This document shows positions 29,386 to 38,567 of a stretch of 38,619 bases of DNA, one piece after another. This DNA is from JBMOJK01 sp049315825 (GTDB lineage: Bacteria; Patescibacteriota; Gracilibacteria; BD1-5; UBA2023), in NCBI GenBank assembly GCA_049315825.1, contig JBMOJK010000010.1, forward strand, positions 1-38,619, in the 5' to 3' direction. Every line of letters begins with the position of its first letter. The first letter of the stretch is position 1. Position numbers and translations under genes: made by a program. The notes under the pieces are model-generated. The model made no database searches. It was not told where the DNA came from and saw nothing but the letters and a program-made list of their open reading frames with translations.

Positions 29386-30153
29386 AAAGAGTTCTACGAA
29401 GAACAAGAGACTCGTTGCGACTTTTTTCGCATTCTTTTGTGGCTTTGCAATGAGTCGCCATAGCCATTCGAGTGAGAATTTTCGGATGATTTGTGGAGCT
29501 CGTTTTTCACGACCACCCCAGAAATCCAGAAGCCCTCCGATCGCAAAAGCGATTACTCTCCCCTGCTTACTGAGCATCTTTTGATGTTCCATGATCCAGA
29601 GTTCTTGGCGCGGAGCTCACATGCCAACGAGGAGAATATTCGTCTTGTCGGCAGAGAGGAGCTTCATATCAAACGGCGTGTACCCATCTTGGAAAACTGT
29701 CTCGATTTTGAATGCCTTTTTCGCGTATTTTGCAGCTTTTTCTACAACTTCTGGAAATGTCCCATAAAGCACTAATCGGTAATCTTTTTTGGATTCGAGA
29801 TGCGTGAGAAACTGCGGGAGAAAGTCAGTTCCATTGAGATTTCCTACGGAGAGACTCGCGTAGTACCGGTACGCAAAAAGCACAGTCAGCGCAGAAATCT
29901 CTGGGTGCTTGTAACGATAGTAGAGCAGCCGAAGTGCGATCCCATCGGGCAAAAGGAAATCACTTTTCATAAGTGCATTCTTGTAATCCTCAGACTCTCG
30001 ACCCTCATACCAGCCCGTCATCTTGAGTGCTGCAAAATATGCAAAACTCACAAAGATGAATTTCTTTTTCTTCGTTGCAGCCTCGATCGCCTTGCGAGCT
30101 TGACTCGCTGTTCCAAAGAAAAGCTGATCATAGAGTGAATTAAGTGCGTTCAT
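29365..30153 (-). CDS. WecG/TagA/CpsF-family glycosyltransferase (GT26)
   Basis: 262 residues; TGA at 29617 is Gly in the signature LLVGM-G-SAPRQELWI (family 'vGmGaPkQE'). Other family landmarks: FVSFAYFAALKM, KSDFLLPDGIALRLL (the LPDG motif with catalytic Asp), NGTDFLPQFL, LYGTFPEVVEKAA, and the C-terminal GGLLDFWGG then RKFSLEWLWRL. It transfers N-acetylmannosamine(-uronate) or similar to undecaprenyl-linked GlcNAc at the membrane. Start ATG 30153 overlaps the preceding glycosyltransferase by 14 bases. A longer frame from 30213 is inside that gene and rejected. Last gene of the ligase-GT-wecG operon. Confidence 0.9.
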
Positions 30154-31375
30154 GATGAATGGCGTGGGGGATGGTGCAAATAGGAGCTTCAGGCTTGTTG
30201 AGATAAGTTGCAACTGCCTGCTTCATGAAATCCGATGGAACTATATGAAGATCAAAATCCCGAAGCACTCCTGCGATCTGACGGAGCTTCTTGAACTTGA
30301 GCCAGATATAGAGTGGAAATATCCGATCAATCAAAGGTGCATGCCTGTAGAATTCTGTAAATGTTTGTGGGCGATCGAGTTCACTTTCATGCTCAAATGC
30401 AGTTGCATACAGACCAAAGTATCCAAGATCGTGATATGTTTTGAGTCGTAGTGCATCTGATGTATTCACGGCCGAGAGTCCGTATGGTCCGATCGCACGG
30501 GCAACTGAGTGACACCAGATAACTTCCGGTTGAAAGAGTTCGATACGTGACTTCAAACGATATCGTACGCTCGGGTCATAGAGCGATGTGAGAAGTCCAA
30601 TGATTCGTCTCAATTTAGATGGTTTTCACTCGATCGCTCAGAACATTTCAACACTGCAACCCGCATCACGCAAGAGCTGTGCAATCGTCATCACATGAGT
30701 CTCGATCCCACCGATTGGAGCGATATAGTCGGTCACCAGGAGCACTCGCTTGCGCCCAGCAAATATACTGAGTACTTCAGACACCCAGTGATCCTCGCTG
30801 TATTTTGCTGCGATATCTCGCACAGTGAGTGACTGACGTTTCCAGTTTGCGACAGAGAAATTCTCGACAATATCCTGGATCATTTCTGCGAATACTTTGC
30901 TGTCTCGAATATCATCTCCACTGTCTTCGATCACATGATCCGAGAGAAGGAACTGTGCGAGACCTCATTTCTTGTAGCCAATCACGGGTACACCATAGCT
31001 GATCGCCTCCAACGCTGAGAGTCCAAAGGTTTCGAGAAATCTCGACGGCATGAGCATATAATGCGCACCCGAAAGTGCCTTTTGAACTTCAGCCGAGCTT
31101 CGATGTCCAAAATACACGACCCGTTCACCCCCCTGTGGAAGCTTCCTACTCGAAGCGTCAAGAAATCCTTCGAATCCTGACAGACTTGCCAACATAGCTT
31201 CCCACATATCTCCATCGCCGTAGATGCTAAGCGTTGCCTTAGCGCTCTGTGTTTCCAAGATATACCGAGCTGCTTCGATTACACGATCAAATCCCTTTTC
31301 GCTGACGAGTCGGCCAACAAAGAGGAATCGTACCTGTCCATATCTATCGCGCAAGTCTGTTTTTTCGAGCATCAT
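30140..31375 (-). CDS. GT-B (GT4-like) glycosyltransferase with C-domain before N-domain
   Basis: 411 residues read through three TGA-Gly codons (30965, 30635, 30623). Residues 1-205 are a complete GT4 C-terminal (nucleotide-sugar) domain: VRFLFVGRLVSEKGFDRVIE, LSIYGDGDMWEAML, VYFGHRSS, then SRFLETFGLSALEAISYGVP (the E-x7-E motif) and IGYKK-G-GLAQFL. Residues 208-411 are an N-terminal acceptor domain: KRVLLVTDYIAPIGGIETHV, LLRDAGCSVEMFGA, and at the end DLHIVPSDFMKQAV ... CTIPHAIHHE. That is the reverse of the normal order. A TAG just upstream of MMLEKTD excludes a lost N-domain. Starts inside the ligase 3' end (32-base overlap). Sugar specificity unknown. Confidence 0.85.
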
Positions 31376-32645
31376 GGGCAGCTAGGATGAGTCCGATTAT
31401 CATGAAGAACAGAAGCGAGATGTATGTTGATTCGTAACTATGCAAGAAAAGGTTCATCACGCTCACGGATACAAGCGATGCAAACACAAAACTATTTGCC
31501 ACTGCGAGCTGCATAAGGATGAGTCCAATGATCGCAATAAATACCGCGAATCCGATCACACCACCTTCTACCATTTGTTGGATATACCAACTTTCTGGGA
31601 TGTAGTAATCTTCGAGTTTTTTGTTGTCGCCTTCGAAGAGCGATTCGTCTGTTTCTGGATGGATGACGTATCGGTATCCTGGTCCAGAGGTTGCAAGTCC
31701 TGATCCGAGTGGCTTATCCTTAGCACGTTCAAGTCCGATAATCGCTCGATCGAAGTGCCCCTTCGTAGAATCTTCTCGGAGGATAATTCGCTCGATCGTA
31801 CTTTCGAATTTGAGAGCAAAAAGTCCGAGAAAGAGGAAGAGGAGTGGAAGGGCGATGAGCAGCTGCTTTGAGTATTTTTTGATAATCACACGGATTGAGA
31901 GCGCAATGAACGCAAACACACCCACGAAGAGTCCGATGATAGCACTACGAGAGTATGTATAGAAAATCACCATCAAAAGTACGATTACCCAAAGGGAAAG
32001 CAGATAGTGGTATTTTTTGTTCTCGCGGAAGAAATGAATGAGCACTCCGAGGTAAACGAGGATGAAAAACGCAGCCGGATTTGGTCCATCAAAAATCCCC
32101 TGAAATCTTCGAACATTTGCTCCATCGATCCCGTGATAGATAGGAATACTTCCACCGAACATCCAGTTCGAGAGATTCGCCGAGAAACCAAAGTGGAGCA
32201 AGATGGTTTCACCAAATACAAAACGAACCAAGATGCCAAGCACGAGTGCCGCGGAAGCTGAGATCAAGAAGAGTCTCATGTAGTATGAGATCGGCTTTTC
32301 AAGAAGTGGAAACCCCTTACGAGCTAAGAAAAATGCAACCAGGAACTCAAAGTCATATCGTCCTCCGTAAAAAAAATTGGAGAAATGAAGTTGATTTAAA
32401 ACAGTGACGAGTACCAACCATGCAACATAAATAGCACAAAGTACGTCAATTCGATCGAATTTTATCTCGATACGTTTCGTGATATAACTATAGCCAAGGA
32501 GGCCAGCGAGCGCTATGAGTCCAACTTCTTTATAGAGACCAGCACCCGGGATTCCGATCTTGTATTCAAGAAATACCGAGAGAAGAACGTGAAACGGAAG
32601 AATCACGAACAACGCACGAACAATATAATCGTAGATACGAGACAT
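31344..32645 (-). CDS. O-antigen ligase-family (Wzy_C) membrane protein
   Basis: 433 residues, about 10-12 membrane helices, no internal TGA, stop TAG. The family signature is the long loop after the central helices: RRFQGIFDGPNPAAFF, then FYTYSRSAIIGLFVGV (conserved SRSA), and a large outside loop with GSGLATSGPGYRYV and YYIPESWYIQQMVEGGVIGF, where catalytic Arg/His of WaaL-type ligases usually lie. It joins finished polysaccharide to its final acceptor. First gene of the operon with the GT-B and WecG-like enzymes; transcribed from a promoter interleaved with that of the ferredoxin gene. Confidence 0.85.
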   Translation of the reverse strand: MSRIYDYIVRALFVILPFHVLLSVFLEYKIGIPGAGLYKEVGLIALAGLLGYSYITKRIEIKFDRIDVLCAIYVAWLVLVTVLNQLHFSNFFYGGRYDFEFLVAFFLARKGFPLLEKPISYYMRLFLISASAALVLGILVRFVFGETILLHFGFSANLSNWMFGGSIPIYHGIDGANVRRFQGIFDGPNPAAFFILVYLGVLIHFFRENKKYHYLLSLWVIVLLMVIFYTYSRSAIIGLFVGVFAFIALSIRVIIKKYSKQLLIALPLLFLFLGLFALKFESTIERIILREDSTKGHFDRAIIGLERAKDKPLGSGLATSGPGYRYVIHPETDESLFEGDNKKLEDYYIPESWYIQQMVEGGVIGFAVFIAIIGLILMQLAVANSFVFASLVSVSVMNLFLHSYESTYISLLFFMIIGLILAAHDARKNRLAR

Positions 32646-32664
32646 ATACTAAGGGAAAAGAGAC

Positions 32665-32698
32665 TTGCGTATCATATGAAAATCACTAGAATTCGCAA
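32665..32698. promoter_or_regulatory. Two fully interleaved divergent promoters
   Basis: Plus: TTGCGT (32665-32670), 16 bases, TAGAAT (32687-32692), toward ferredoxin. Minus: TTGCGA (32693-32698), 16 bases, TATGAT (32671-32676), toward O-antigen ligase. Each -10 abuts the other's -35, so polymerase can occupy only one at a time. Confidence 0.6.
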
Positions 32699-32716
32699 TC
32701 ACCTTTCAATCAACAT

Positions 32717-32998
32717 ATGAACATTGATCTCTCAAAAGTTGCCCCACTCGCTGGACTCATTCGCAAGCCCCATGTAAATTCTACATGTATTGGCTGCAGC
32801 GCATGTACTGCTATCAGCGGAGATATTTTTGTACTTGATGACAACGGACTCTCATGTGTCCAGACACGATCTGACTACGAGAACCAGGATGTTGATGATG
32901 CAATCGCAGCCTGCCCAGTAAACGCGATCTCATGGCAGCAAGCAAATGCTACAGACAGCAGCTACGCAAATGGGGTTGTAGAACACCAAGACGTATAA
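32717..32998 (+). CDS. 4Fe-4S ferredoxin
   Basis: 93 residues, no TGA, stop TAA. Single-cluster ferredoxin: CIGCSACTAISGDIF provides CxxCxxC and the second part AIAACPVNAISW provides the fourth Cys-Pro. Residues 1-20 form a hydrophobic N-terminal extension, and the C-terminus (QQANATDSSYANGVVEHQD) is a disordered tail. Low-potential electron carrier in the cytoplasm. The RnfD-like protein at 878 is the only other visible redox partner candidate and is 32 kb away. Monocistronic, promoter and terminator evident. Confidence 0.93.
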   Translation: MNIDLSKVAPLAGLIRKPHVNSTCIGCSACTAISGDIFVLDDNGLSCVQTRSDYENQDVDDAIAACPVNAISWQQANATDSSYANGVVEHQDV

Positions 32999-33008
32999 CC
33001 CTATCATC

Positions 33009-33048
33009 AAAAAACCTCCGAAGCCAAAAAGGGCAACGGAGGTTTTTT
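33009..33048. terminator. Bidirectional terminator after ferredoxin
   Basis: AAAAAACCTCCG ... CGGAGGTTTTTT with an inner GCC/GGC pair; also serves the convergent ftsW end. Confidence 0.85.
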
Positions 33049-34266
33049 CTAAATATGCAATGATCGTCTGCGTCCAAATATACTTGTATTACTCGTTGCA
33101 ACATCTTCGTAGCGAACGGACTTCGAGATATTGAGGAGAATGCCGATACCAATAAGGAGAGACATGAGCGAAGATCCACCATAACTCACGAATGGCATCG
33201 TAACTCCAGTAAGCGGGAGGATATTGAGGTTTACCCCAACATTGAGACCCATCTGAGCGAAAATCCAGATCGTAACTCCAGTTGCTACGTATTTTCAAAA
33301 AGGATCTTCTACACGCCGTGCGATACGAAATCCCCTATATACGATAAATCCATACGCGGACATCAGGATAAATACTCCAACAAATCCTAATTCTTCTGCG
33401 ATCACAGAGAAGATGAAGTCCCCTTCTACTTCTGGGAGGTAACCAAACTTCTGAACTGACTTTCCGAATCCGAGTCCAAAGAAGCCACCACTTCCTATGG
33501 CGATCAGTCCTTGTTTTGTCTGGAAATTGATGGACTGATTCTGGATAGAGGTCTTGTTATCTGAGAGGAAGTTATCGATTCGTTGTGACACATAGGAGAA
33601 TTTACTTCCCGTTGCAGCCTTTCCAAGCCCATAGATCATGAGCGCGAAGCAGAAGAATATCAATCCTGAGATTGCCAAGTGTTTGATATTTCCTCATCCA
33701 ACGAAGAACATGCCAACTGCGATCGGTGCTATAAGCAGGATCGATCCAAAGTCTGGCTGCAGAGCAAGAAGGACTACGACACTCGCCAAGATAATCATGA
33801 ACGGAATGAATCCTCATGCAAGTGTCACTACTTCGGAGCGTTTCTTTTTAAGAAATGAAGCAAAATAGAGGATGAGCGCTAGCTTCATGAACTCAACCGG
33901 TTGCAGGGAGAATGGGAGAAATGGAACATTGATCCATCATCGAGCACCATTGTATACTGCCCCGACAAAGAGTACTGCAATCAAAAGTGAGATCGCTCCA
34001 AAAAATATCTGCTTTGCGTATCTTTCGAAGAATTCGTATGGTGTCTTTGCAATAAACGCAAACAAGAAAAATCCGATAATAACGTGTGAGATATTACGGA
34101 TAAGGTAGAAATAGTTGTTTGGTTCGTCGAGTTTTCCGGCAGCAGCCATGACGGATGTTACCTTGAAGGACGGATAAACGCTCACCGAGCTGATCATCAC
34201 CATCCCGAAGATAACAAGCCCCAAGACTACAAAGAAAATCCCATAATCGATAGATTTAACCTTCAT
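33049..34266 (-). CDS. ftsW: FtsW/RodA-family peptidoglycan glycosyltransferase
   Basis: 405 residues rebuilt through four TGA-Gly codons (33937, ~33817, ~33694, 33295). SEDS family landmarks: NGAR-G-WINVPFLPFSLQPVEFMKL (in part; the Gly and QP-E-KL are conserved), ALQPDFGSILLI (catalytic Asp region), GLGFGKSVQKFGYLPEVEGDFIFSV (in part), IAEELGFVG, and the C-terminal GVTMPFVSYGGSSLMS. It polymerises lipid II, normally with a class B PBP. FtsW and RodA cannot be separated on sequence alone; pairing with yggT and a cell-division-type ABC ATPase in the window favours FtsW. Starts one base after yggT. Stop TAG. Confidence 0.92.
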
Positions 34267-34267
34267 A

Positions 34268-34561
34268 TTAGAGTATTGGGAGATACGGGATATTGAGTAC
34301 GATTGTAGGGAAATTACGAATGAGCATTCATTGAATGATCTCAAGAACTACGAGCATAACAAATGCACTAAAATCAATGTTTCCAAAAGTAACTGGAAGA
34401 TACCTACGTATCCATGTATACACAGGCGAAAGTATCGCATGAAAAAACGGGATAATCACCTGTATGCCGAAAAGCGGAAGCCACGACAAGACGATATCGA
34501 TAATGAGTATCCACTTGAAAAGCTCAAGGAATACAAAGAACGGGAGAATAATAGTGTCCAT
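34268..34561 (-). CDS. yggT: YggT-family membrane protein
   Basis: 97 residues; TGA at 34328 is Gly near the end (EIIQ-G-MLIRNF), stop TAA. Two membrane helices with the family patterns LFKWILIIDIVLSWLPLFG and FHAILSPVYTWIRRYLPVTF, then NIDFSAFVMLVVLEII. YggT proteins are often found in division gene clusters and are linked to FtsZ positioning or osmotic tolerance. Start ATG 34561 gives the usual length; an ATG at 34594 would add an unusual 11-residue prefix overlapping the terminator. Operon with ftsW. Confidence 0.82.
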
Positions 34562-34593
34562 GCCTGCATCATATCCAAAACACGGTTCAATCA

Positions 34594-34627
34594 AAAAAAA
34601 CTACCCCGGTTCGGGGTAGTTTTTTTA
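34594..34627. terminator. Strong intrinsic terminator
   Basis: AAAAAACTACCCCG - GTT - CGGGGTAGTTTTTT downstream of the fibronectin-III surface gene (minus). Confidence 0.85.
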
Positions 34628-34637
34628 ATCCACTGGA

Positions 34638-35642
34638 TTACGCGCGCTTTCGGCGAGCTACGTAGATAATTCCAAGTGAGAGAACTGCAGCAAGCACGAG
34701 GAGGAGATTCTGCTGAGCTCCAGTTGCTGTAGTAGTAGCAGTCGCAGGAACTGTAGCTCCTGAGAGAGTTGATCCTGTTGCACCAGATGCAGTTGGAGCT
34801 GCATTGAGTGCTACTGGAGTTGTACCAGATGCAACTGAAAGGTTTGCGCTTGTAGCGAATTCCTTGATTGCGTTAACACCCTCAGCGATTGTGAGTCCTG
34901 TAGAATCCTTTGCAGAGATGATAGTCACAGAGTAGCTAGAAGATGGGTCGAGTGCTCCAGCGAGTGAAACAGTAGCCTTCTTTGCATCCTTTGTATCAAC
35001 TACAACACTTGCAACTGCAACAGCTGAGTTATCAAGAGTCTTTGAAATCTTGAGAGTAACTGGAGTAGTTGTAGAAAGCGGTGCACTAAACTCAAGAGTG
35101 AGTGACTTTGTGCTTGAAGCAACAACTGATGCAAGCTTAAAGCTAGATGCCGTAGCTCCTGTAGTAGCAACTGAAGTTGCTACTGGTGCAGTTACAGCAG
35201 TTTCTGCAGAAACTTTTACTGAAAGTTCAGGTGAGTTTGTAGCAGACTCGTTGTTATCCTTATCGAGAGCTACGACTGCAAAGTAGTAAGTACTTCCTGT
35301 AGCAAGATCCTTGATCGTTGTCCCTGTAGCAGTAACTGGGTCCGTTTCGATTTCGTATACAGCAGTCTTCCCTGCCTTGAATGCCTCAGCAACAGAATTC
35401 TTAGAGTACTTAACTACATACGATGTAGCAGCTGGAACCTTTGCCCATGAGAGTGTTGCAGAAGTGGCTGTGCTCGATACGAGAACAGGAGCTCCTGGAA
35501 CATTGAGTTCTTCGTGAAGTACTGATGTAGTAGCAGTAGCTGTAGAACCAGAGGCAACAGTACCTGTAGCAGCTGAAGTGACAACTGGCAAAAATGCCAT
35601 AGCAATAATCGCACTGAGAGTTGTTATTTTGTGAATTCCCAT
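34638..35642 (-). CDS. Surface protein with fibronectin-III and Ig-like domains, C-terminal anchor
   Basis: 334 residues, start ATG 35642. Signal peptide (HKITTLSAIIAMAFLPVVTS, cleavage near residue 23). A fibronectin type III domain at ~45-145 (LSWAKVPAATSYVVKYSKNS, STYYFAVVALDKDNNES), then an SbsA-type Ig-like domain at ~165-270 (SLTLEFSAPLSTTTPVTLKI, SSYSVTIISAKDSTG). A low-complexity Ala/Thr/Ser stretch leads to the terminal membrane helix LLLVLAAVLSLGIIYVA and RRKRA. That tail resembles sortase or PEF/VPXXXP-CTERM anchors, but no LPXTG-like motif is visible. No TGA codon. Very alanine/threonine-rich composition. Stop TAA. Confidence 0.8.
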   Translation of the reverse strand: MGIHKITTLSAIIAMAFLPVVTSAATGTVASGSTATATTSVLHEELNVPGAPVLVSSTATSATLSWAKVPAATSYVVKYSKNSVAEAFKAGKTAVYEIETDPVTATGTTIKDLATGSTYYFAVVALDKDNNESATNSPELSVKVSAETAVTAPVATSVATTGATASSFKLASVVASSTKSLTLEFSAPLSTTTPVTLKISKTLDNSAVAVASVVVDTKDAKKATVSLAGALDPSSSYSVTIISAKDSTGLTIAEGVNAIKEFATSANLSVASGTTPVALNAAPTASGATGSTLSGATVPATATTTATGAQQNLLLVLAAVLSLGIIYVARRKRA

Positions 35643-35700
35643 AGAAGTAAGATAAAAATTAAGCTTCCCAAGCAATACGTTGGAAATGCATACAAAAAAA

Positions 35701-35729
35701 AGTATAGTCGGTGAGAGAATGTTTTGCAA
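35701..35729 (-). promoter_or_regulatory. Promoter of the fibronectin-III surface gene
   Basis: Minus strand TTGCAA, 17 bases, TATACT, about 60 bases before the ATG. The -35 is a palindrome (TTGCAA) and can be used in both directions. Confidence 0.65.
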
Positions 35730-35752
35730 ATAATTCACCTAAAAATTATGAC
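35724..35752 (+). promoter_or_regulatory. Possible pilin promoter sharing the -35 palindrome
   Basis: The same TTGCAA, 17 bases, TATGAC on the plus strand. The -10 overlaps an upstream ATG, which argues for starting the pilin at 35757 or 35769. Confidence 0.35.
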
Positions 35753-35756
35753 CTGA

Positions 35757-36320
35757 ATGCACAATACAATGCAGTCACAGTGATTTACACTCATAGAATT
35801 ATTGGTAGTTATTGTTCTGATATCGATTTTATCGCTCCTATGAAGCAGTATTGACTTCAATAAAATCACAGACAATGAGCGCAGCAAGCAGTTTGCAAAC
35901 ACGATTTCAGAGACCATTCGCAGCGAAGCAGTTCGTGCACTTGCTGGGAAAAGTATTGCACAGGGCACGATCCTCTCTTATCCAACAGCCACACGCATTA
36001 CAATTAAAACCGATCATATCGAAGTTGGATATTACTCTGGAAGCACACTTCTTCTCAATGGAATGATACTTTCCGCACCGTTCCAATGAGATTCTGGTTA
36101 TGCAATCAAGGCAATTCGAGTAAACGATGGGACAACAACCCATTTACTTACAGATGGTGATACCCTTACTATTGAACTTGCAACCAGCAAAGACACCACC
36201 ATGAGCTACACCTGATCCATCTCCGGCAATGCAATCACCACGGAGATAGACCTCGCATATCACAGCGCAGTTCAGACACTCCAGTACGATAGGCGCTCTA
36301 ATGTTGTAAAAACGAAGTAA
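35757..36320 (+). CDS. Type IV pilin-like protein (prepilin)
   Basis: 187 residues; no standard-code ORF exists because four TGA codons interrupt it. The leader MHNTMQSQ-G is followed by FTLIELLVVIVLISILSLL, the textbook prepilin processing site G|FTLIE, with the Gly at 35781-35783 written TGA. The rest is a C-terminal pilin/pseudopilin-like domain: SYPTATRITIKTDHIEVGYY (in part), TTTHLLTDGDTLTIELA, with TGA-Gly at 35841, 36087, 36213; stop TAA. PilD-type peptidase should cleave after that Gly. Start 35757 or 35769 (both ATG). Likely a minor pilin; immediately upstream of the GGDEF-EAL gene. Confidence 0.85.
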
Positions 36321-36341
36321 TCACTCTATAACCGAGACATC

Positions 36342-38399
36342 ATGCAATCGATGGATACCTCTCCTTCATACTATCCTATCAATCCTTGACACCTTAGTCC
36401 GGAATCATTCACGCAAGTTCTGGATTATGCAATACGGCTCATGGAGCACGTACATCTTACTGTACACCCAGACGACACCCCCTTAAGTCAGAGGGTAAAA
36501 AACAAGGATGCATTGCGAGCAAAGATTGTTACAGAAATTTGTAATTTTATCGCAAAGGAGTCCGCTGGCGTAGATATTGATCATGTACCCATTCGGATTC
36601 AGTCTATTCTTGAAACACAAACAGGGAGGGATATCTATACGCTTGTAGAAAACTATAGTGCGAAGCATCCGTTTAACCATCCAGAGATTCACGATCATTT
36701 GCTTGAGATTATTCTCCGCATGAATAACGAAGCAGGTGGCGCATCTTCTCATGTAAATATTTCTGGGAAAATTCGAAAATTCAACGCAGAGTTTAGTAAG
36801 CAATTTGGGTATGAGGATGATGAGCTTGTAGATCGAAATATTGAGTCCCTCTTGGATTTAAGCGCACCCTGAGAAGAGTTGATGATCAAAAAAGCACGCG
36901 AGCAACTCTCAGACGGTCAAAACTATACCGGAGAACATAATTTTATTCGAAAGGATGGTTCGACTTTTTGGTGAAAAATATGGATCCTGCGCATTGATCC
37001 ACAGGATCCTCAAAAATGAGCCGTTATTGCCATCAAAAATGTAAGCCGGCGCAGAATTCTCGAACAACGCATTGAAGAACAGCGAGCAAGTAAACACTCG
37101 ACAGATGCACTTGATGAAAGAACGGGCCTTCTGAACTCAAACTTTTTGCGATCGTATATCCCAAAAGCATTCAAAGAGGCTGATAACACAAACAGCAAGC
37201 TCGCACTCATATCTATCGACATCAATAACTTTCACAGTATTAATCTTGAATTCGGTCATGATACAGGAGATACTCTATTGCGCACCATAGGACAAAGACT
37301 TCAAGAAACTCTTCGTGCAAGTGACATTGTATCGTTTCCTAGCCAGAAACTCATACATGCCAACGGAAACCAGTTCTTGATCGTTGGATCTGTAGAGTAC
37401 ATGGAGGATGTGAGCATTCTCGCAAACAAAATCCTCAATAGCTTCTCATCCGCATTTGAGTTAAATGGGATAAATAAGACACTTACCCCAAGTATCGGAG
37501 TAAGTGTTTATCCAGACAACTGAACAGATCATAATTCACTTTTGCGCAATGCAGAGATTGCAATGTATGCCTCAAAGAAGAGTGGAGGTGGTTCATTTGA
37601 GCTCTATAAACAACAGATGAGTGATGAATTTCTTGAGGAAATTCAACTCGAAGCAGGCATCTTACGAGCATTCGAGAATCAAGAATTCGTGCTCTACTAT
37701 CAACCGCAAATCAATATTGGAACAAACGAGGTGATTTGAGTGGAGGGCCTCATTCGTTGGAAACACCCAGAAAAATGACTCATACCCCCTGGAAATTTCC
37801 TACCGTTTATAGAAAAGAACGATCAACTTACGAACCGCTTAGGAAAATGGGTATTTAGAGCTGCATGCAAACAGGCGGTCGAATGGAAAAATAAAGGAAT
37901 TAAAACCAAGATCGGCGTAAATTTCTCAGTTCGTCAGTTCAACAACAAAGATCTCATATCCGAGATTGAGACCATACTCATCGAGACTTGAGCTGATCCT
38001 ACCTATATCGAAGCAGAAATCGTAGAATGAGTTCTGGAGAACCCAAAGAAGGCAAGTGAAATTCTTACAAAATTTAAGGAAATTGGACTTCATGTATCCC
38101 TAGATGACTTTTGAACAGGTCATTCATCATTGGGGCGCCTGAGCGAATTCCCTTGTGATACATTGAAGCTCGATAAAACATTCGTTGATAAAATTGAAAC
38201 CGAAAAAGGTCTCAAAATGATTCAAGGAATCATTGCTCTTGCGAATAATATAGAAAAGCAGGTAGTCGTCGAATGAGTAGAGACCGAACTACAAAAGGCT
38301 CTGCTGCGAGGCGCTGGTTGCAAGCATATACAAGGGTATCTTTGCTCCAAGCCACTCCCTATTAAGGAACTGGAGGCAAAATATTTCCCAATCATTTAG
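36342..38399 (+). CDS. PAS-GGDEF-EAL cyclic-di-GMP protein
   Basis: 685 residues containing 11 TGA-Gly codons, stop TAG. N-terminal helical region to ~125, PAS domain (~130-240, ISGKIRKFNAEFSKQFGYED), GGDEF-like domain (~254-433) and EAL domain (~437-685). The GGDEF signature is degenerate (HANGNQF instead of R-GGDEF). The EAL domain looks catalytically intact: VI-G-VEGLIRW (EGL instead of EAL, Glu kept), VNFSVRQF (Asn), EIVE-G-VLE (Glu), SLDDF-G-TGHSSL, LKLDKTF (Lys), VVVE-G-VET, QGYLCSKPL. So a cyclic-di-GMP phosphodiesterase is the likely activity. 21 bases after the pilin gene; no membrane segment. Confidence 0.9.
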
Positions 38400-38446
38400 A
38401 TGAGAAGAGTAACCTAAAACTACTCTCGAAAATGCCCGTGATCATA

Positions 38447-38479
38447 AAAAATACCCCGAATGGTCTTCGCGGTATTTTT
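38447..38479. terminator. Terminator after the GGDEF-EAL gene
   Basis: AAAAATACC ... GGTATTTTT with an inner CG/CG pair and one mismatch. No gene is visible between 38400 and the rRNA. Confidence 0.7.
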
Positions 38480-38508
38480 AGTAGTTGAGGCAGAAAAATG
38501 CACACTAA

Positions 38509-38534
38509 AAAAGTTCCTAATAATAGGAACTTTT
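38509..38534 (-). terminator. Probable rRNA-operon terminator
   Basis: AAAAGTTCCTA - ATAA - TAGGAACTTTT, about 35 bases beyond the 5S 3' end on the minus strand; bidirectional. Confidence 0.65.
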
Positions 38535-38567
38535 GTCTCTGAGAGAAATCTCGAGATTTTCCATTCA

